Source of the DNA: Gammaproteobacteria bacterium | Lineage (GTDB): Bacteria; Pseudomonadota; Gammaproteobacteria; Nitrosococcales; Methylophagaceae | Direction: 5' to 3' | NCBI GenBank assembly: GCA_029210875.1 | Contig: JARGFJ010000007.1 | Location: 1 to 64,000 of the forward strand | DNA length: 64,000 nt | Shown here: piece after piece, positions 8,284 to 16,977 of the stretch | Numbering within the stretch: the first letter of the stretch is position 1 | How the letters are laid out: every line of letters begins with the position of its first letter | The notes under the pieces: generated by a model | Database searches by the model: none | Seen by the model: only the letters and a program-made list of their open reading frames with translations | Told to the model about the DNA's origin: nothing | Program-made: the position numbers and the translations under genes

Positions 8284-10011
8284 CTAAGATTGAATGTTAC
8301 GAATTTCAGCTCTTTCAATTTCTGTAAGCTGACTGAAAGGCTTATCCGTTAATATTCTTAATCGTTCCTCAATAGCGTCATGTTGTAGCTGTTGCATGAT
8401 TCCGATGAGCTCATGCTTCAATGCGTCTGCTGCTAAGGGCAAGGTTTGTTGCGCCAGTTTTTGTAAATGCGCTTCAGACTCACTACCTCGTGACCGTTCC
8501 AACAGCGCCGCAGTATTTAGATGGGGATTTTGTCGTAAGGTTTCAAGCATGTGTACTAATATTTTTATACCAGGCTTATCCAACGTTGCCACTTTGTCAA
8601 AACCACCAACAGCAGCATGTAATTCCGGATGTTGTAGAATGATTGTTATTGCCATTCTCACCGCTGAAAATCCGCCAGCTTGTTTTGTAGGAGAAGTAAA
8701 CTTCTTCGGTTTGTTTTCCGCTGGTTTTTCAATGTGTTTATTTAATATGGCAGTACTGGTTTTGGCTCTGTCAGCTAATTGCTGTTCTAGCATATCGCGA
8801 TAAACACCGGCCGGTATATGCCTTAGATAGGGCTTCGCCATTTCAATTAAACGTGCTCGTCCGTCCATTGAGGTTACATCAACCCGGCTTTCAAGTGTCG
8901 CAAAAAAGAAGTCTGAATAGTTTTGCGCATTGGCGACTCGTTGATTAAACGCTTCAGCCCCTTCGCTACGTACTATTGTGTCAGGATCTTCACCATCGGG
9001 TAAAAACATAAATTTTAATTGATGATTACCACCAAGTAATGGCAAGGCATTTTCAGCAGCTCGCCATGCCGCCTCACGACCAGCACGATCGCCATCAAAA
9101 CAAAAAACAACTTCCGGTGTGCTTCGTTGTAATAAACGTAAATGATCGGGCGTTGTTGCTGTTCCTAACGTTGCGACTGCATTAGTAATACCTTTTTCAG
9201 CTAGGGCAATCACATCCATATAGCCTTCAACGATGATAATGCGTTCCAGTTTACGATTTGCTTTTTTGGCTTGATATAAACCATAAAGCTCGTGACCTTT
9301 ATGAAATAGAGGCGTTTCAGGCGAATTTAAATATTTAGGTGTGCTGTCATCAAGTACGCGACCGCCAAACCCAATAACACGTCCCCGACGATCACGAATT
9401 GGAAACATAATACGTTTGCGAAAACGATCATATGTTCTGCCATTATCATTGCTACTTAGCAACCCTGCTTCATCCAGTTGTTTTCTATTTAAGTCACTGG
9501 TACCAAAGGTTTTAAGTACATTATCCCAGCCATCTGGCGCAACACCAATATCGTAGTGCTGTATGATTTGGTCTGATAAGCCACGTTGTTTTAGATAGGC
9601 TATGAACTCGCCTTTATTGGGGTTGTTTTGTAACTGATGAACGTAATATTGGCTGACTTTATCCAATACATCGTATAAGTTTTGTTGAGCCGGTGAGTTT
9701 GATGCAGTGTGGGTAGTGGGCACCGTCATCCCAACCAGATCAGCAAGCTCATGAATTGCTTCAGGAAAGCTCATTTGATCGTATTCCATCAAAAACCCGA
9801 CCGCAGTACCATGAGCGCCACAACCAAAACAGTGATAAAACTGCTTGTCAGGGCTTACCGTAAATGAAGGGGATTTTTCATTATGAAAAGGACAGCAGGC
9901 GCTAAGATTTTTCCCTGCTTTTTTTAATGGAACCCGCGCATCAATAACATCGACAATATCAACTCTGGTTAATAAATCATCAATGAACTGTGTAGGGATC
10001 TGACCGGCCAC
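8284..10011 (-). CDS. dnaG: DNA primase
   Basis: 575 residues. The N-terminal CHC2 zinc-binding domain shows CCPFHNEKSPSF and FYHCFGCGAHG (residues ~39-64). The central catalytic core has the TOPRIM domain (IIIVEGYMDVIAL, then FCFDGDRAGREAA). A C-terminal helicase-binding region follows. It makes RNA primers at the replication fork. It lies between yqeY and rpoD in the rpsU operon. Confidence 0.98.
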   Translation of the reverse strand: MAGQIPTQFIDDLLTRVDIVDVIDARVPLKKAGKNLSACCPFHNEKSPSFTVSPDKQFYHCFGCGAHGTAVGFLMEYDQMSFPEAIHELADLVGMTVPTTHTASNSPAQQNLYDVLDKVSQYYVHQLQNNPNKGEFIAYLKQRGLSDQIIQHYDIGVAPDGWDNVLKTFGTSDLNRKQLDEAGLLSSNDNGRTYDRFRKRIMFPIRDRRGRVIGFGGRVLDDSTPKYLNSPETPLFHKGHELYGLYQAKKANRKLERIIIVEGYMDVIALAEKGITNAVATLGTATTPDHLRLLQRSTPEVVFCFDGDRAGREAAWRAAENALPLLGGNHQLKFMFLPDGEDPDTIVRSEGAEAFNQRVANAQNYSDFFFATLESRVDVTSMDGRARLIEMAKPYLRHIPAGVYRDMLEQQLADRAKTSTAILNKHIEKPAENKPKKFTSPTKQAGGFSAVRMAITIILQHPELHAAVGGFDKVATLDKPGIKILVHMLETLRQNPHLNTAALLERSRGSESEAHLQKLAQQTLPLAADALKHELIGIMQQLQHDAIEERLRILTDKPFSQLTEIERAEIRNIQS

Positions 10012-10085
10012 GACTAAACGCCTATGACCGGTTTTGATAGTGTGTAATTAAGCTTGCCGATAGCCGGGCTTTGCAAGCTCATCAC

Positions 10086-10547
10086 TTATGCCGTAAGAGC
10101 AGCCTTAACAAGACCACTGACCGCACCCATATCAGCGCGACCTTGAAGTTTTGGTCGCAACAGATTCATGACTGCACCCATATCTTTGGGGCTAGAAGCA
10201 CCCGATTCGGCAATTGCCGCAGCTATCGCACCAGCAATTTCATCGTCAGTCATTGCCGTTGGCATAAACTCTTCAATAATTGCTAATTCTGCAATTTCAA
10301 TAGCAGCAAGATCATCACGACCTGCTTGTTCAAATTGGCTTAATGAATCGCGGCGTTGCTTACACATCTTGGTTAGAATGGTGATAATGCCATCATCATC
10401 AAGATCGTGTCTGTTATCAACTTCATATTGCTTAATTGCCGCCGATATTTGGCGCAAAGTAGCAAGACGCTCTTTTTCTTTAGCGCGCATAGCGGCTTTA
10501 ATGCTATCTTGGATAGTCAGCTTTAATGGGCTAGATTGTTGTGGCAT
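10086..10547 (-). CDS. yqeY: GatB/YqeY domain protein
   Basis: 153 residues, the usual size for YqeY. Typical features are LKLTIQDSIKAAMRAKEKERLATLRQ near the N-terminus and MTDDEIAGAIAAAI with SPKDMGAVMNLLRPKLQGRAD toward the end. It is related to the tRNA-binding tail domain of amidotransferase GatB; the stand-alone protein's role is not well defined. It sits between rpsU and dnaG, as in many gammaproteobacteria such as Pseudomonas. Confidence 0.93.
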   Translation of the reverse strand: MPQQSSPLKLTIQDSIKAAMRAKEKERLATLRQISAAIKQYEVDNRHDLDDDGIITILTKMCKQRRDSLSQFEQAGRDDLAAIEIAELAIIEEFMPTAMTDDEIAGAIAAAIAESGASSPKDMGAVMNLLRPKLQGRADMGAVSGLVKAALTA

Positions 10548-10563
10548 AAATACGTCTTAATTG

Positions 10564-10779
10564 TTAGTACATGCGGATGCGACGAGCGCTTTCGCGAGAT
10601 ACTTTCTTTTGGTGACGTTTAACTGCTGCAGCTGCAGCGCGTTTGCGTACTGTAGTTGGTTTTTCATAAGCTTCACGTGCACGTGCTTCTGCAACTGTGC
10701 CCGCTTTTTCACATGCGCGTTTGAAGCGACGTAAAGCGATATCAAACGGCTCGTTTTCTTTTAAACGTACTGATGGCAT
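10564..10779 (-). CDS. rpsU: 30S ribosomal protein bS21
   Basis: 71 residues, exactly the family length, beginning [21 protein letters not shown] with the basic tail [17 protein letters not shown]. The ATG at 10779 matches the universal MPSVRV/I start; the frame extends upstream without support. First gene of the rpsU-yqeY-dnaG-rpoD-tRNA operon. Confidence 0.98.
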   Translation of the reverse strand: MPSVRLKENEPFDIALRRFKRACEKAGTVAEARAREAYEKPTTVRKRAAAAAVKRHQKKVSRESARRIRMY

Positions 10780-10818
10780 TAATAAAATCCTAAACAAGTT
10801 TTTATGGGAAAGCCCCTA

Positions 10819-10846
10819 ATTGTACGAAAGTTATTACAAAAAGCAA
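10819..10846 (-). promoter_or_regulatory. Sigma-70 promoter for rpsU operon
   Basis: On the minus strand TTGCTT (10841-10846), 16 bases, then TACAAT (10819-10824), about 40 bases upstream of the rpsU start. This is a good sigma-70 match in the divergent gap with tsaD. Confidence 0.65.
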
Positions 10847-10917
10847 AGTGTTAGATCGCTTTTCTTTTAAAGAAGGCATAATATTCGCTCTATTGTTACT
10901 AAGAGACTGTTGGGCTT

Positions 10918-11925
10918 ATGCGTGTATTAGGTATCGAATCTTCCTGTGATGAAACAGGTATTGCTCTCTATGATACCGAAAAAGGGCTGCTTGCTCACGC
11001 CTTATATAGTCAAATTGAACTACATGCAGAATATGGCGGGGTTGTACCTGAACTTGCGTCCCGTGATCATATTCGTAAAGCGCTACCGCTGATCAATCAA
11101 GTGCTGAAACAAGCAAAACTCAAACGCAATGATATTGATGCCGTTGCTTATACCGCTGGTCCTGGTTTAGTAGGTGCATTATTAGTTGGGGCGGCAATTG
11201 GACGCAGTATCGCTTGGGCTTTAGATAAACCCGCGATTGCCATCAATCATATGGAAGGGCATTTGTTATCGCCCTTATTAGAAGAAAACCCACCGTCATT
11301 CCCGTTTGTATCTTTACTGGTGTCGGGCGGCCACACTTTATTAGTTGATGTGAAAGGTGTTGGACAATATGAGTTATTGGGCGAATCAATTGATGATGCC
11401 GTCGGTGAAGCATTTGATAAAACAGCAAAGATGTTAGGTTTAGGTTATCCAGGTGGACCGATATTAGCCAAGATTGCTGAACAAGGTACCCCAGATAAAT
11501 ATCAGTTTCCCCGTCCTATGACTAATCGACCTGGATTAGACTTTAGTTTTAGTGGGCTAAAAACATTTGCGATGAACACATGGCTTGCCAGCGAACAGTC
11601 GGAACAAGATCAAGCTGATATTGCCTTAGCCTTTCAAACTGCTGCCGTTGATACGTTGATTATCAAATGTAAGCGCGCTTTAAAACAAACACGACATAAA
11701 ACGATTGTTGTTGCCGGGGGCGTTAGTGCGAACACAGCATTAAGAAGCAGTCTTAATGCGCTTCCCAATATTAACGCTTATTTTCCTCGTCCAGAGTTTT
11801 GTAGCGACAATGGCGCGATGATTGCCTTTGCCGGAGCCATGCGCCAGTCTGCGCTTAACAAACAGGATAAGCCGAGCTTTGCTGCCAGACCGCGTTGGCC
11901 GCTTGACCAACTTAAACCAACTTAA
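10918..11925 (+). CDS. tsaD: tRNA N6-threonylcarbamoyladenosine transferase TsaD
   Basis: 335 residues of the Kae1/TsaD ASKHA-fold family. It transfers the threonylcarbamoyl group to A37 of ANN-decoding tRNAs with TsaB/TsaE. Diagnostic features are [19 protein letters not shown], the metal-binding H-x3-H pair in [39 protein letters not shown] and the C-terminal [10 protein letters not shown]. Divergent from rpsU, the usual gammaproteobacterial arrangement. Its last codons (QLKPT) and stop are made of the first two units of a 10-bp tandem repeat that continues beyond the gene. Confidence 0.98.
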   Translation: MRVLGIESSCDETGIALYDTEKGLLAHALYSQIELHAEYGGVVPELASRDHIRKALPLINQVLKQAKLKRNDIDAVAYTAGPGLVGALLVGAAIGRSIAWALDKPAIAINHMEGHLLSPLLEENPPSFPFVSLLVSGGHTLLVDVKGVGQYELLGESIDDAVGEAFDKTAKMLGLGYPGGPILAKIAEQGTPDKYQFPRPMTNRPGLDFSFSGLKTFAMNTWLASEQSEQDQADIALAFQTAAVDTLIIKCKRALKQTRHKTIVVAGGVSANTALRSSLNALPNINAYFPRPEFCSDNGAMIAFAGAMRQSALNKQDKPSFAARPRWPLDQLKPT

Positions 11926-11986
11926 ACCAACTTAAACCAACTTAAACCAACTTAAACCAACTTAAACCAACTTAAACCAGCTTAAA
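11907..11986. repeat. 10-bp tandem repeat across the tsaD 3' end
   Basis: Seven identical copies of CCAACTTAAA followed by one variant CCAGCTTAAA, with no spacers. The tsaD stop codon (11923-11925) lies in the second copy, so gain or loss of later copies would not change the protein. The repeat fills nearly all of the space to the stop of the convergent DUF2058 gene. It looks like slippage amplification of the last tsaD codons. Confidence 0.97.
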
Positions 11987-11995
11987 TAAGCTGTG

Positions 11996-12547
11996 TTACC
12001 AGATCAAATCATCCGGGATCTGATAATCGGCATAGCCATCATCAATATGTGATTCTTGCTCTTTGATTCTCACAACCCATTCAGGTAAACGCGCCTCTAC
12101 TTTTTCAGCTTCAGCATCAGGTATCAATACCTTCTTATTATCAATCAAGGCAATGGCTAACTGGCCTTTAGTCAGTTTTTCATGTTGTTCCGGTGTGACA
12201 TAGATCTTTTTGATCTTATTTTTCAGCGTAAATTGGTACGGCGTTTCAGCATCTTTCGGAATAGCAATGCTGTTTTGCTGAATGATCTGACGCACTTCTG
12301 CAAATAATGCTGTTCTGGCTAATTTGGCATCACGCTGTTTATTCAACTCTAAATCGCGCTGTTGCTTTTCGCGTCGAGCCTGTTCCAATTGCTGTTGTGC
12401 TGATAGTTGTGGTTCAACTTTCTGGCCAGATTTAACGGCTTGTCTAATTTGTTTATTATTTTTATGTTTTTGTTGCTGCGTTTTTTTTACTTTTTTCTTA
12501 TCAACAACGCCTAAACTTAATAATTGATCTTGTAATGACCCAGCCAT
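11996..12547 (-). CDS. DUF2058 family protein
   Basis: 183 residues of the DUF2058 (YaiL-like) family: MAGSLQDQLLSLGVVDKKKVKK at the start, a long charged Gln/Lys/Arg-rich helix (about 20-75, probably coiled coil), then the conserved C-terminal domain with PYQFTLKNKIKKIYVT and GQLAIALIDNKKVLIP. Cytosolic; function unknown. Convergent with tsaD, leaving only a few bases after the tandem repeat. Confidence 0.88.
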   Translation of the reverse strand: MAGSLQDQLLSLGVVDKKKVKKTQQQKHKNNKQIRQAVKSGQKVEPQLSAQQQLEQARREKQQRDLELNKQRDAKLARTALFAEVRQIIQQNSIAIPKDAETPYQFTLKNKIKKIYVTPEQHEKLTKGQLAIALIDNKKVLIPDAEAEKVEARLPEWVVRIKEQESHIDDGYADYQIPDDLIW

Positions 12548-12570
12548 AATTCTCTCGATTTTGTTTATTT

Positions 12571-12611
12571 AACCTAATGAATACTGGATAAGAGATAGTG
12601 CAAGACTATAT
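12571..12611 (+). repeat. Partial copy of dispersed repeat (one arm)
   Basis: This 41-base stretch (AACCTAATGAATACTGGATA, then AGAGATAGTGCAAGACTAT) is recognisably the same sequence as the reverse complement of the right half of the element at 56592-56696. Only one arm is present. It occupies the gap between the DUF2058 gene start and the plsY stop. Confidence 0.6.
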
Positions 12612-12613
12612 TT

Positions 12614-13210
12614 TCATTTACTCTTACTTTCTTCACCAGCCAATAAGCGCTTGATATTGCTATGATGACGCACAAGCAACATCGCAGCCATCACTAACAC
12701 TATCCAGCGTGCATCAGTGTTGTCAATTAACCACAGGCTATACACAGGGGTCAAACTAGCTGCCAAAATGGCTGATAATGATGAAATTCGAGTCCCAGCA
12801 AACACGACTAACCATGTGAGTAATGCCGCACCTGCTAACACCGGCGATAACGCTAAAAAGCCACCCAATGCAGTTGCTACACCTTTGCCACCTTTAAATC
12901 CAAAAAACAGTGGATACAGATGACCAAGAAATGCCGCAAACGCCGTTGCTGCAAGCCATGTCAGATCCAACTCTAATAATCTGGCTATCACGACTGGCAA
13001 TATGCCTTTTAACACATCAATGATTAATACAGTTGCAGCCAGCTTTTTACCTCCAAAACGCAATACATTGGTTGCGCCAGGGTTGCCAGAACCTTGTGAT
13101 CGCGGATCAGGCAAGCCTGCCAAACGGCAAAGAATAATGGCGCTCGATAATGAACCAATTAAATAAGCCCCAACAAGTACGGCTATTGGCAAAGCAATTG
13201 TTTCTAGCAT
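12614..13210 (-). CDS. plsY: Glycerol-3-phosphate acyltransferase PlsY
   Basis: 198 residues, inner-membrane protein with about five helices. It transfers acyl groups from acyl-phosphate to glycerol-3-phosphate. Family motifs are present: SGNPGATNVLRFGGKK, GHLYPLFFGFKGGKGVAT and the C-terminal VRHHSNIKRLLAGEE. The ATG at 13210 (MLETIALP) is preferred over a TTG four codons upstream. Divergent from folB. Confidence 0.95.
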   Translation of the reverse strand: MLETIALPIAVLVGAYLIGSLSSAIILCRLAGLPDPRSQGSGNPGATNVLRFGGKKLAATVLIIDVLKGILPVVIARLLELDLTWLAATAFAAFLGHLYPLFFGFKGGKGVATALGGFLALSPVLAGAALLTWLVVFAGTRISSLSAILAASLTPVYSLWLIDNTDARWIVLVMAAMLLVRHHSNIKRLLAGEESKSK

Positions 13211-13293
13211 GATATGATACAACCCAAGTTAGTCATGGCGACCATTATAGGGTTGTTGGCAGTTATTTCCACCTAATATTAGCGTAGACATTC

Positions 13294-13647
13294 ATGGACA
13301 AAATTTTTCTTACTGATCTAAAAATTGACACCATTATTGGTATTTATGAATGGGAACGTAATACGCTACAAACATTACGCTTTGATTTAGAGATAGATTG
13401 GGATATTCGTACTGCTGCGGCATCGGACGATATTGCTGATACTTTAGACTATGGTGCGATAGCAAATACCATCGTGACCTTTGTTGAGGCCAGCCGTTAC
13501 CAGTTAATTGAGACCCTAGCTGAAGATTTATGTGCGCTACTACTGCGTGACTATCCCATTCCTAAATTAACATTAACACTGACTAAACCCGTTGCGCTAC
13601 ATGGTCAAAATTTCGCCAAAATTGTTATTGAACGTAATAAAGCATGA
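13294..13647 (+). CDS. folB: Dihydroneopterin aldolase
   Basis: 117 residues, family length. The start DKIFLTDLKIDTIIGIYEWER has the conserved substrate-binding region, DTLDYGAIANTI follows, and the C-terminal KPVALHGQNFAKIVIER is typical. It makes 6-hydroxymethyl-dihydropterin for folate synthesis and overlaps folK by ATGA. Confidence 0.95.
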   Translation: MDKIFLTDLKIDTIIGIYEWERNTLQTLRFDLEIDWDIRTAAASDDIADTLDYGAIANTIVTFVEASRYQLIETLAEDLCALLLRDYPIPKLTLTLTKPVALHGQNFAKIVIERNKA

Positions 13648-14174
13648 TCACATCACAATCTGGTTACATTCTCGGTATTGGTAGCAATATCGAGCCGTAT
13701 AAAAACATTGCACTTATCATTACTGAACTGGTTAAGAAGTTTAAAACGATCCATCTCAGCCGGGTAGCACAGATCCCACCCATTGGCATCAATAGCAGTC
13801 GAGACTTTCTCAATTTAGTTGTATTTATTGAAACCGATTTGCCTGAAGCAGACCTTAAACAGCTGTGTAATCAAATCGAAACCGCACTAGGTCGCGATCG
13901 CAATGATCCAGATCGCAAGATGAAAGACCGACCGGCTGACTTAGATATTTTGGCAGCGACCCATTTTCCTGAAGATGCGACGCGCCCAGCCAATAGCATT
14001 ACTGATGAGTATTTTTTATACCCATTATTAGATGAACTAGCGTCATTTCTTACCAACGGAAACAACACCGTTTTACAAAAGGGTGAAAAAATAGAAGCGG
14101 GGCATTTAACGTTTGGACAAACGGCGACCACCATCAACAGGGATAGAAGCACCGGTAATGAACGGGTTATTTAA
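13644..14174 (+). CDS. folK: Hydroxymethyldihydropterin pyrophosphokinase
   Basis: 176 residues. HPPK features: YILGIGSNIEPYKN at the start, FLNLVVFIETDL, then RDRNDPDRKMKDRPADLDIL containing the R..DLDIL active-site segment. Catalyses pyrophosphoryl transfer from ATP to 6-hydroxymethyl-dihydropterin. Its start overlaps folB (ATGA). Its last ~69 bases overlap the 3' end of the convergent folM gene. Confidence 0.95.
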   Translation: MITSQSGYILGIGSNIEPYKNIALIITELVKKFKTIHLSRVAQIPPIGINSSRDFLNLVVFIETDLPEADLKQLCNQIETALGRDRNDPDRKMKDRPADLDILAATHFPEDATRPANSITDEYFLYPLLDELASFLTNGNNTVLQKGEKIEAGHLTFGQTATTINRDRSTGNERVI

Positions 14175-14828
14175 TAAACTTTTTATCGCAAGATAAACAG
14201 GTTCAGTACCACCTTCTTTTGCCAATAAAGTTTCATCCAACAGCTGTTGCCTCACTTCATCGGAGTGCTGCTCTGTAAACAGTACTGGCCCTGGAGCAAT
14301 GGCATTAACCTTAATATTAGGCGCATATTTCTTGGCAAGCACCAAGGTCATATTATGCAAACCTGCTTTTGTTGTGCCATAGATATCAAAGCGGGGAGTA
14401 GGGTTTTCTACATTAATATCGGTAATATTGATAATATCGGCAGGCATATCCTCCTTGCCCTTTAACATCGACTGCAAGGCTTGGTTAATCAGATAGGGCG
14501 CTTTCATGTGGATGGTATAAAACACATCATATTGCTCGGCCGCTTGTTGCAGCGATACAGCTGTCGGTTCAAAGGAAGAGGCATTGTGAATAAGAGCACG
14601 AAAGCTGCTTACCTTTGTCTTCAAATCATCAATAAAGGTCAAAATAGAGTCCGTATCAGCCAGATCTGCCTGCACCGTAGTAATACCCAAATCAGACAAA
14701 GCTTGGATCTCAGCAGTATGCGTACGATAATGGGCAACAACCTGCTGACCATCTTGATGCAAACGTTTGGCAATATGAAAGCCTATACGACGGCCAGCAC
14801 CAGTAACTAATATTGCATTTTCTAACAC
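14106..14828 (-). CDS. folM: Short-chain pteridine reductase, FolM-like
   Basis: 240 residues of the short-chain dehydrogenase/reductase family. The nucleotide motif is TGAGRRIG (the TGx3RxG form seen in pteridine reductases and FolM), there is an HNASSF loop, and the catalytic Y-x3-K is in IYGTTKAG. It ends VDGGRRLSKR. The GTG at 14828 is chosen as start because AGGAG is about 8 bases upstream; a TTG two codons earlier almost touches it. The folate neighbours support dihydromonapterin/dihydrofolate reductase activity. Another SDR substrate cannot be excluded. Confidence 0.85.
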   Translation of the reverse strand: MLENAILVTGAGRRIGFHIAKRLHQDGQQVVAHYRTHTAEIQALSDLGITTVQADLADTDSILTFIDDLKTKVSSFRALIHNASSFEPTAVSLQQAAEQYDVFYTIHMKAPYLINQALQSMLKGKEDMPADIINITDINVENPTPRFDIYGTTKAGLHNMTLVLAKKYAPNIKVNAIAPGPVLFTEQHSDEVRQQLLDETLLAKEGGTEPVYLAIKSLLNNPFITGASIPVDGGRRLSKR

Positions 14829-14840
14829 ACACAAACTCCT

Positions 14841-16013
14841 ATGACCGCTTCTTTTTCACTACCAATACCAGACAGCATCGCACAACAGCACAGTAATGAG
14901 CTAGTGGCACTGATCAAAAAACACATCGTTGATTCTGGTGGCAAGATCGATTTTGCTCATTATATGAATTTATGCCTGTACACACCCGGATTAGGCTATT
15001 ACTCTGCCGGCAGTCATAAACTAGGTCAGCAGGGTGACTTCACTACAGCACCCGAAATATCATCATTCTTTTCCCAAGCGTTGGCAAAACATATACAGGA
15101 TGTTTTTAAACAACTTAACACTGCAAACATATTAGAGTTTGGTGCCGGTACAGGCAAAATGGCGGTGGATATTTTACGTCAACTTGAACGTGATGATGCT
15201 TTACCACAAACTTACTTCATAATAGAAGCAAGTGCTGACTTACGTCAAAGACAAGAACAATTAATAACTCAAACTCTTCCTCACTTAGTTAATCGAGTAA
15301 TATGGTTAGATAATATACCGGATTCTTTCATTGGTGTAATACTCGCTAATGAAGTCTGTGATGCCATGCCGGTGCATTGTTTACACTTTAAAAATGATCG
15401 TATTCTTCAGCGTTATGTTGGCATCAATAACGATGATTTTGTCTGGTGTGATAATGATATCGATAATGTTCTGATTGCAGATCGCGCCGAATATATCCAA
15501 CCTCTAGTCGGGGGAAATGACTACATCACCGAAGTCAATTTAACCGCTGAAGCCTGGGTTGCCAGTTTGGCTGAACGGCTAATACAAGGTGCTATATTCA
15601 TTGTTGATTATGGCTACCCACAAACCGACTATTACCACCCTCAACGTAACACCGGCACGCTAATGTGTTATCACCAACATCAAGGTCATGACAACCCCTT
15701 CATCTTACAAGGTTTACAAGACATTACTGCTCATGTTGATTTTACGGCTTTAGCACAATCTGCTTTCGATAATGGATTAGATGTTGCAGGCTTTCAGGCA
15801 CAAGCCGATTTTTTGATCGCAGGCGATATAGCCTTTCTAATAGCTGAAAATAGCAGTGAAGCTGGCATTGAGTCGATCAAACTCGCTAATGAAATCAAAC
15901 AATTAACCTTACCTTCTGTCATGGGTGAAACATTTAAAGTACTCACATTAACCAAAAGTCTTGCGGACTTATTGCCTAGAGTGCAACTGGCGGATCGAAG
16001 ACACAGTCTTTAA
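14841..16013 (+). CDS. SAM-dependent methyltransferase, MidA/NDUFAF7 family
   Basis: 390 residues, DUF185 family (mitochondrial NDUFAF7 relatives, which methylate an arginine of complex I). Typical stretches are IDFAHYMNLCLYTPGLGYYS, GDFTTAPEISSFFSQALA, the SAM loop LEFGAGTGKMA (near residue 100), ANEVCDAMPVH and FIVDYGYP. The bacterial substrate is not known. Its ATG is 12 bases from the divergent folM start, so its promoter and ribosome site must lie inside folM; no clear Shine-Dalgarno is visible. Confidence 0.88.
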   Translation: MTASFSLPIPDSIAQQHSNELVALIKKHIVDSGGKIDFAHYMNLCLYTPGLGYYSAGSHKLGQQGDFTTAPEISSFFSQALAKHIQDVFKQLNTANILEFGAGTGKMAVDILRQLERDDALPQTYFIIEASADLRQRQEQLITQTLPHLVNRVIWLDNIPDSFIGVILANEVCDAMPVHCLHFKNDRILQRYVGINNDDFVWCDNDIDNVLIADRAEYIQPLVGGNDYITEVNLTAEAWVASLAERLIQGAIFIVDYGYPQTDYYHPQRNTGTLMCYHQHQGHDNPFILQGLQDITAHVDFTALAQSAFDNGLDVAGFQAQADFLIAGDIAFLIAENSSEAGIESIKLANEIKQLTLPSVMGETFKVLTLTKSLADLLPRVQLADRRHSL

Positions 16014-16021
16014 AACATAAA

Positions 16022-16047
16022 AAAGGGAGCCGAAGCTCCCTTTCTAT
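16022..16047. terminator. Bidirectional terminator
   Basis: AAAGGGAGC, loop CGAA, GCTCCCTTT, with T-rich flanks on both sides. It lies between the convergent methyltransferase gene and the lipoprotein gene and can serve both. Confidence 0.85.
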
Positions 16048-16065
16048 CAATTGCCTTGAGTCGTC

Positions 16066-16956
16066 TTATTGTTTTGCTTTTAACGCTTCAATTTCACGTT
16101 TTAAACGTTCGATTTCACCACTCATATCAAACAAGATTTCTTTCATATTACTGACATCGTGGTTTAAATTGCCAGTTTCTTGTTTGGTTTTAACGATATC
16201 TTCCAGTAATTCAGGACTAATATCGCCTTGATCGGCACTTTTACGATCTTTTACTGTTGCCAAAACAGTGGCGATATCAATCACCAACCAATCGGTACGT
16301 TCTTTGCCTGTTTCAGGATCTAAATAAAATGACTGACCTTTATCCAAGGCAACGGGTGTTGCAACGCCTGAATCAGCTTTACGTGTTCCCGGCAATAATG
16401 GGTTAATTCGTCGATCAATTGGCTGGTTTGTTCCTGGTATTTTCTCTTGGAAAACATCATGTATCAGCCCAAAGATAATATTTAAACGGCCACCACTAAT
16501 AAACACGCGACCAGAATTGGTTTTACGCTCTTTCGCTAATGCTGATGGATGAGTGCCAATAGAAACGAAAATAATATCTTCATTGCTATCAGCCTGGCTA
16601 AGTCCACTGGCAAGGGCAGCACTTAAAATCTGAAGTTCGCCAACTGAAAAAACAGGGTTTTCTTCTTTTTTTAGACCTAAACGTTCGTTCACAAACAAAG
16701 AACCTAGTACGGCACGCATGTCATCGGTACTAATCGCTGCTGGATGCTCATTAGCAATACCTGCCATATCACGATCAACAATCTTGGCATACTGCAAACC
16801 CGTTTCCCATAATGTACGACCTTCCTGCCCAAGCAAAACGTCTGTTTCGGTAGGCGCTTTATCTCGTTCAAATAAGCTACCACCACACGCGGTTAAGCCG
16901 GTCGTTAACACCAGGCCAACTCCGATAATGCCGCTATATTTAACTAACTGTCGCAT
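16066..16956 (-). CDS. Predicted lipoprotein of unknown function
   Basis: 296 residues. It has a lipoprotein signal peptide with lipobox LTAC (Cys24, followed by GGS, so outer-membrane sorting is plausible). The middle part has no recognised domain. The last ~45 residues (SNMKEILFDMSGEIERLKRE onward) predict a coiled coil. It starts 21 bases after the gpsA stop and probably belongs to the rhodanese-grxC-secB-gpsA operon. I do not recognise the family. Confidence 0.75.
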   Translation of the reverse strand: MRQLVKYSGIIGVGLVLTTGLTACGGSLFERDKAPTETDVLLGQEGRTLWETGLQYAKIVDRDMAGIANEHPAAISTDDMRAVLGSLFVNERLGLKKEENPVFSVGELQILSAALASGLSQADSNEDIIFVSIGTHPSALAKERKTNSGRVFISGGRLNIIFGLIHDVFQEKIPGTNQPIDRRINPLLPGTRKADSGVATPVALDKGQSFYLDPETGKERTDWLVIDIATVLATVKDRKSADQGDISPELLEDIVKTKQETGNLNHDVSNMKEILFDMSGEIERLKREIEALKAKQ

Positions 16957-16977
16957 ACATCTTCCTCTTAAAATAAT

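Noticed and set aside
11907-11986. CRISPR-like array
   Set aside because: 10-bp units abut each other without spacers; it is a simple tandem repeat.
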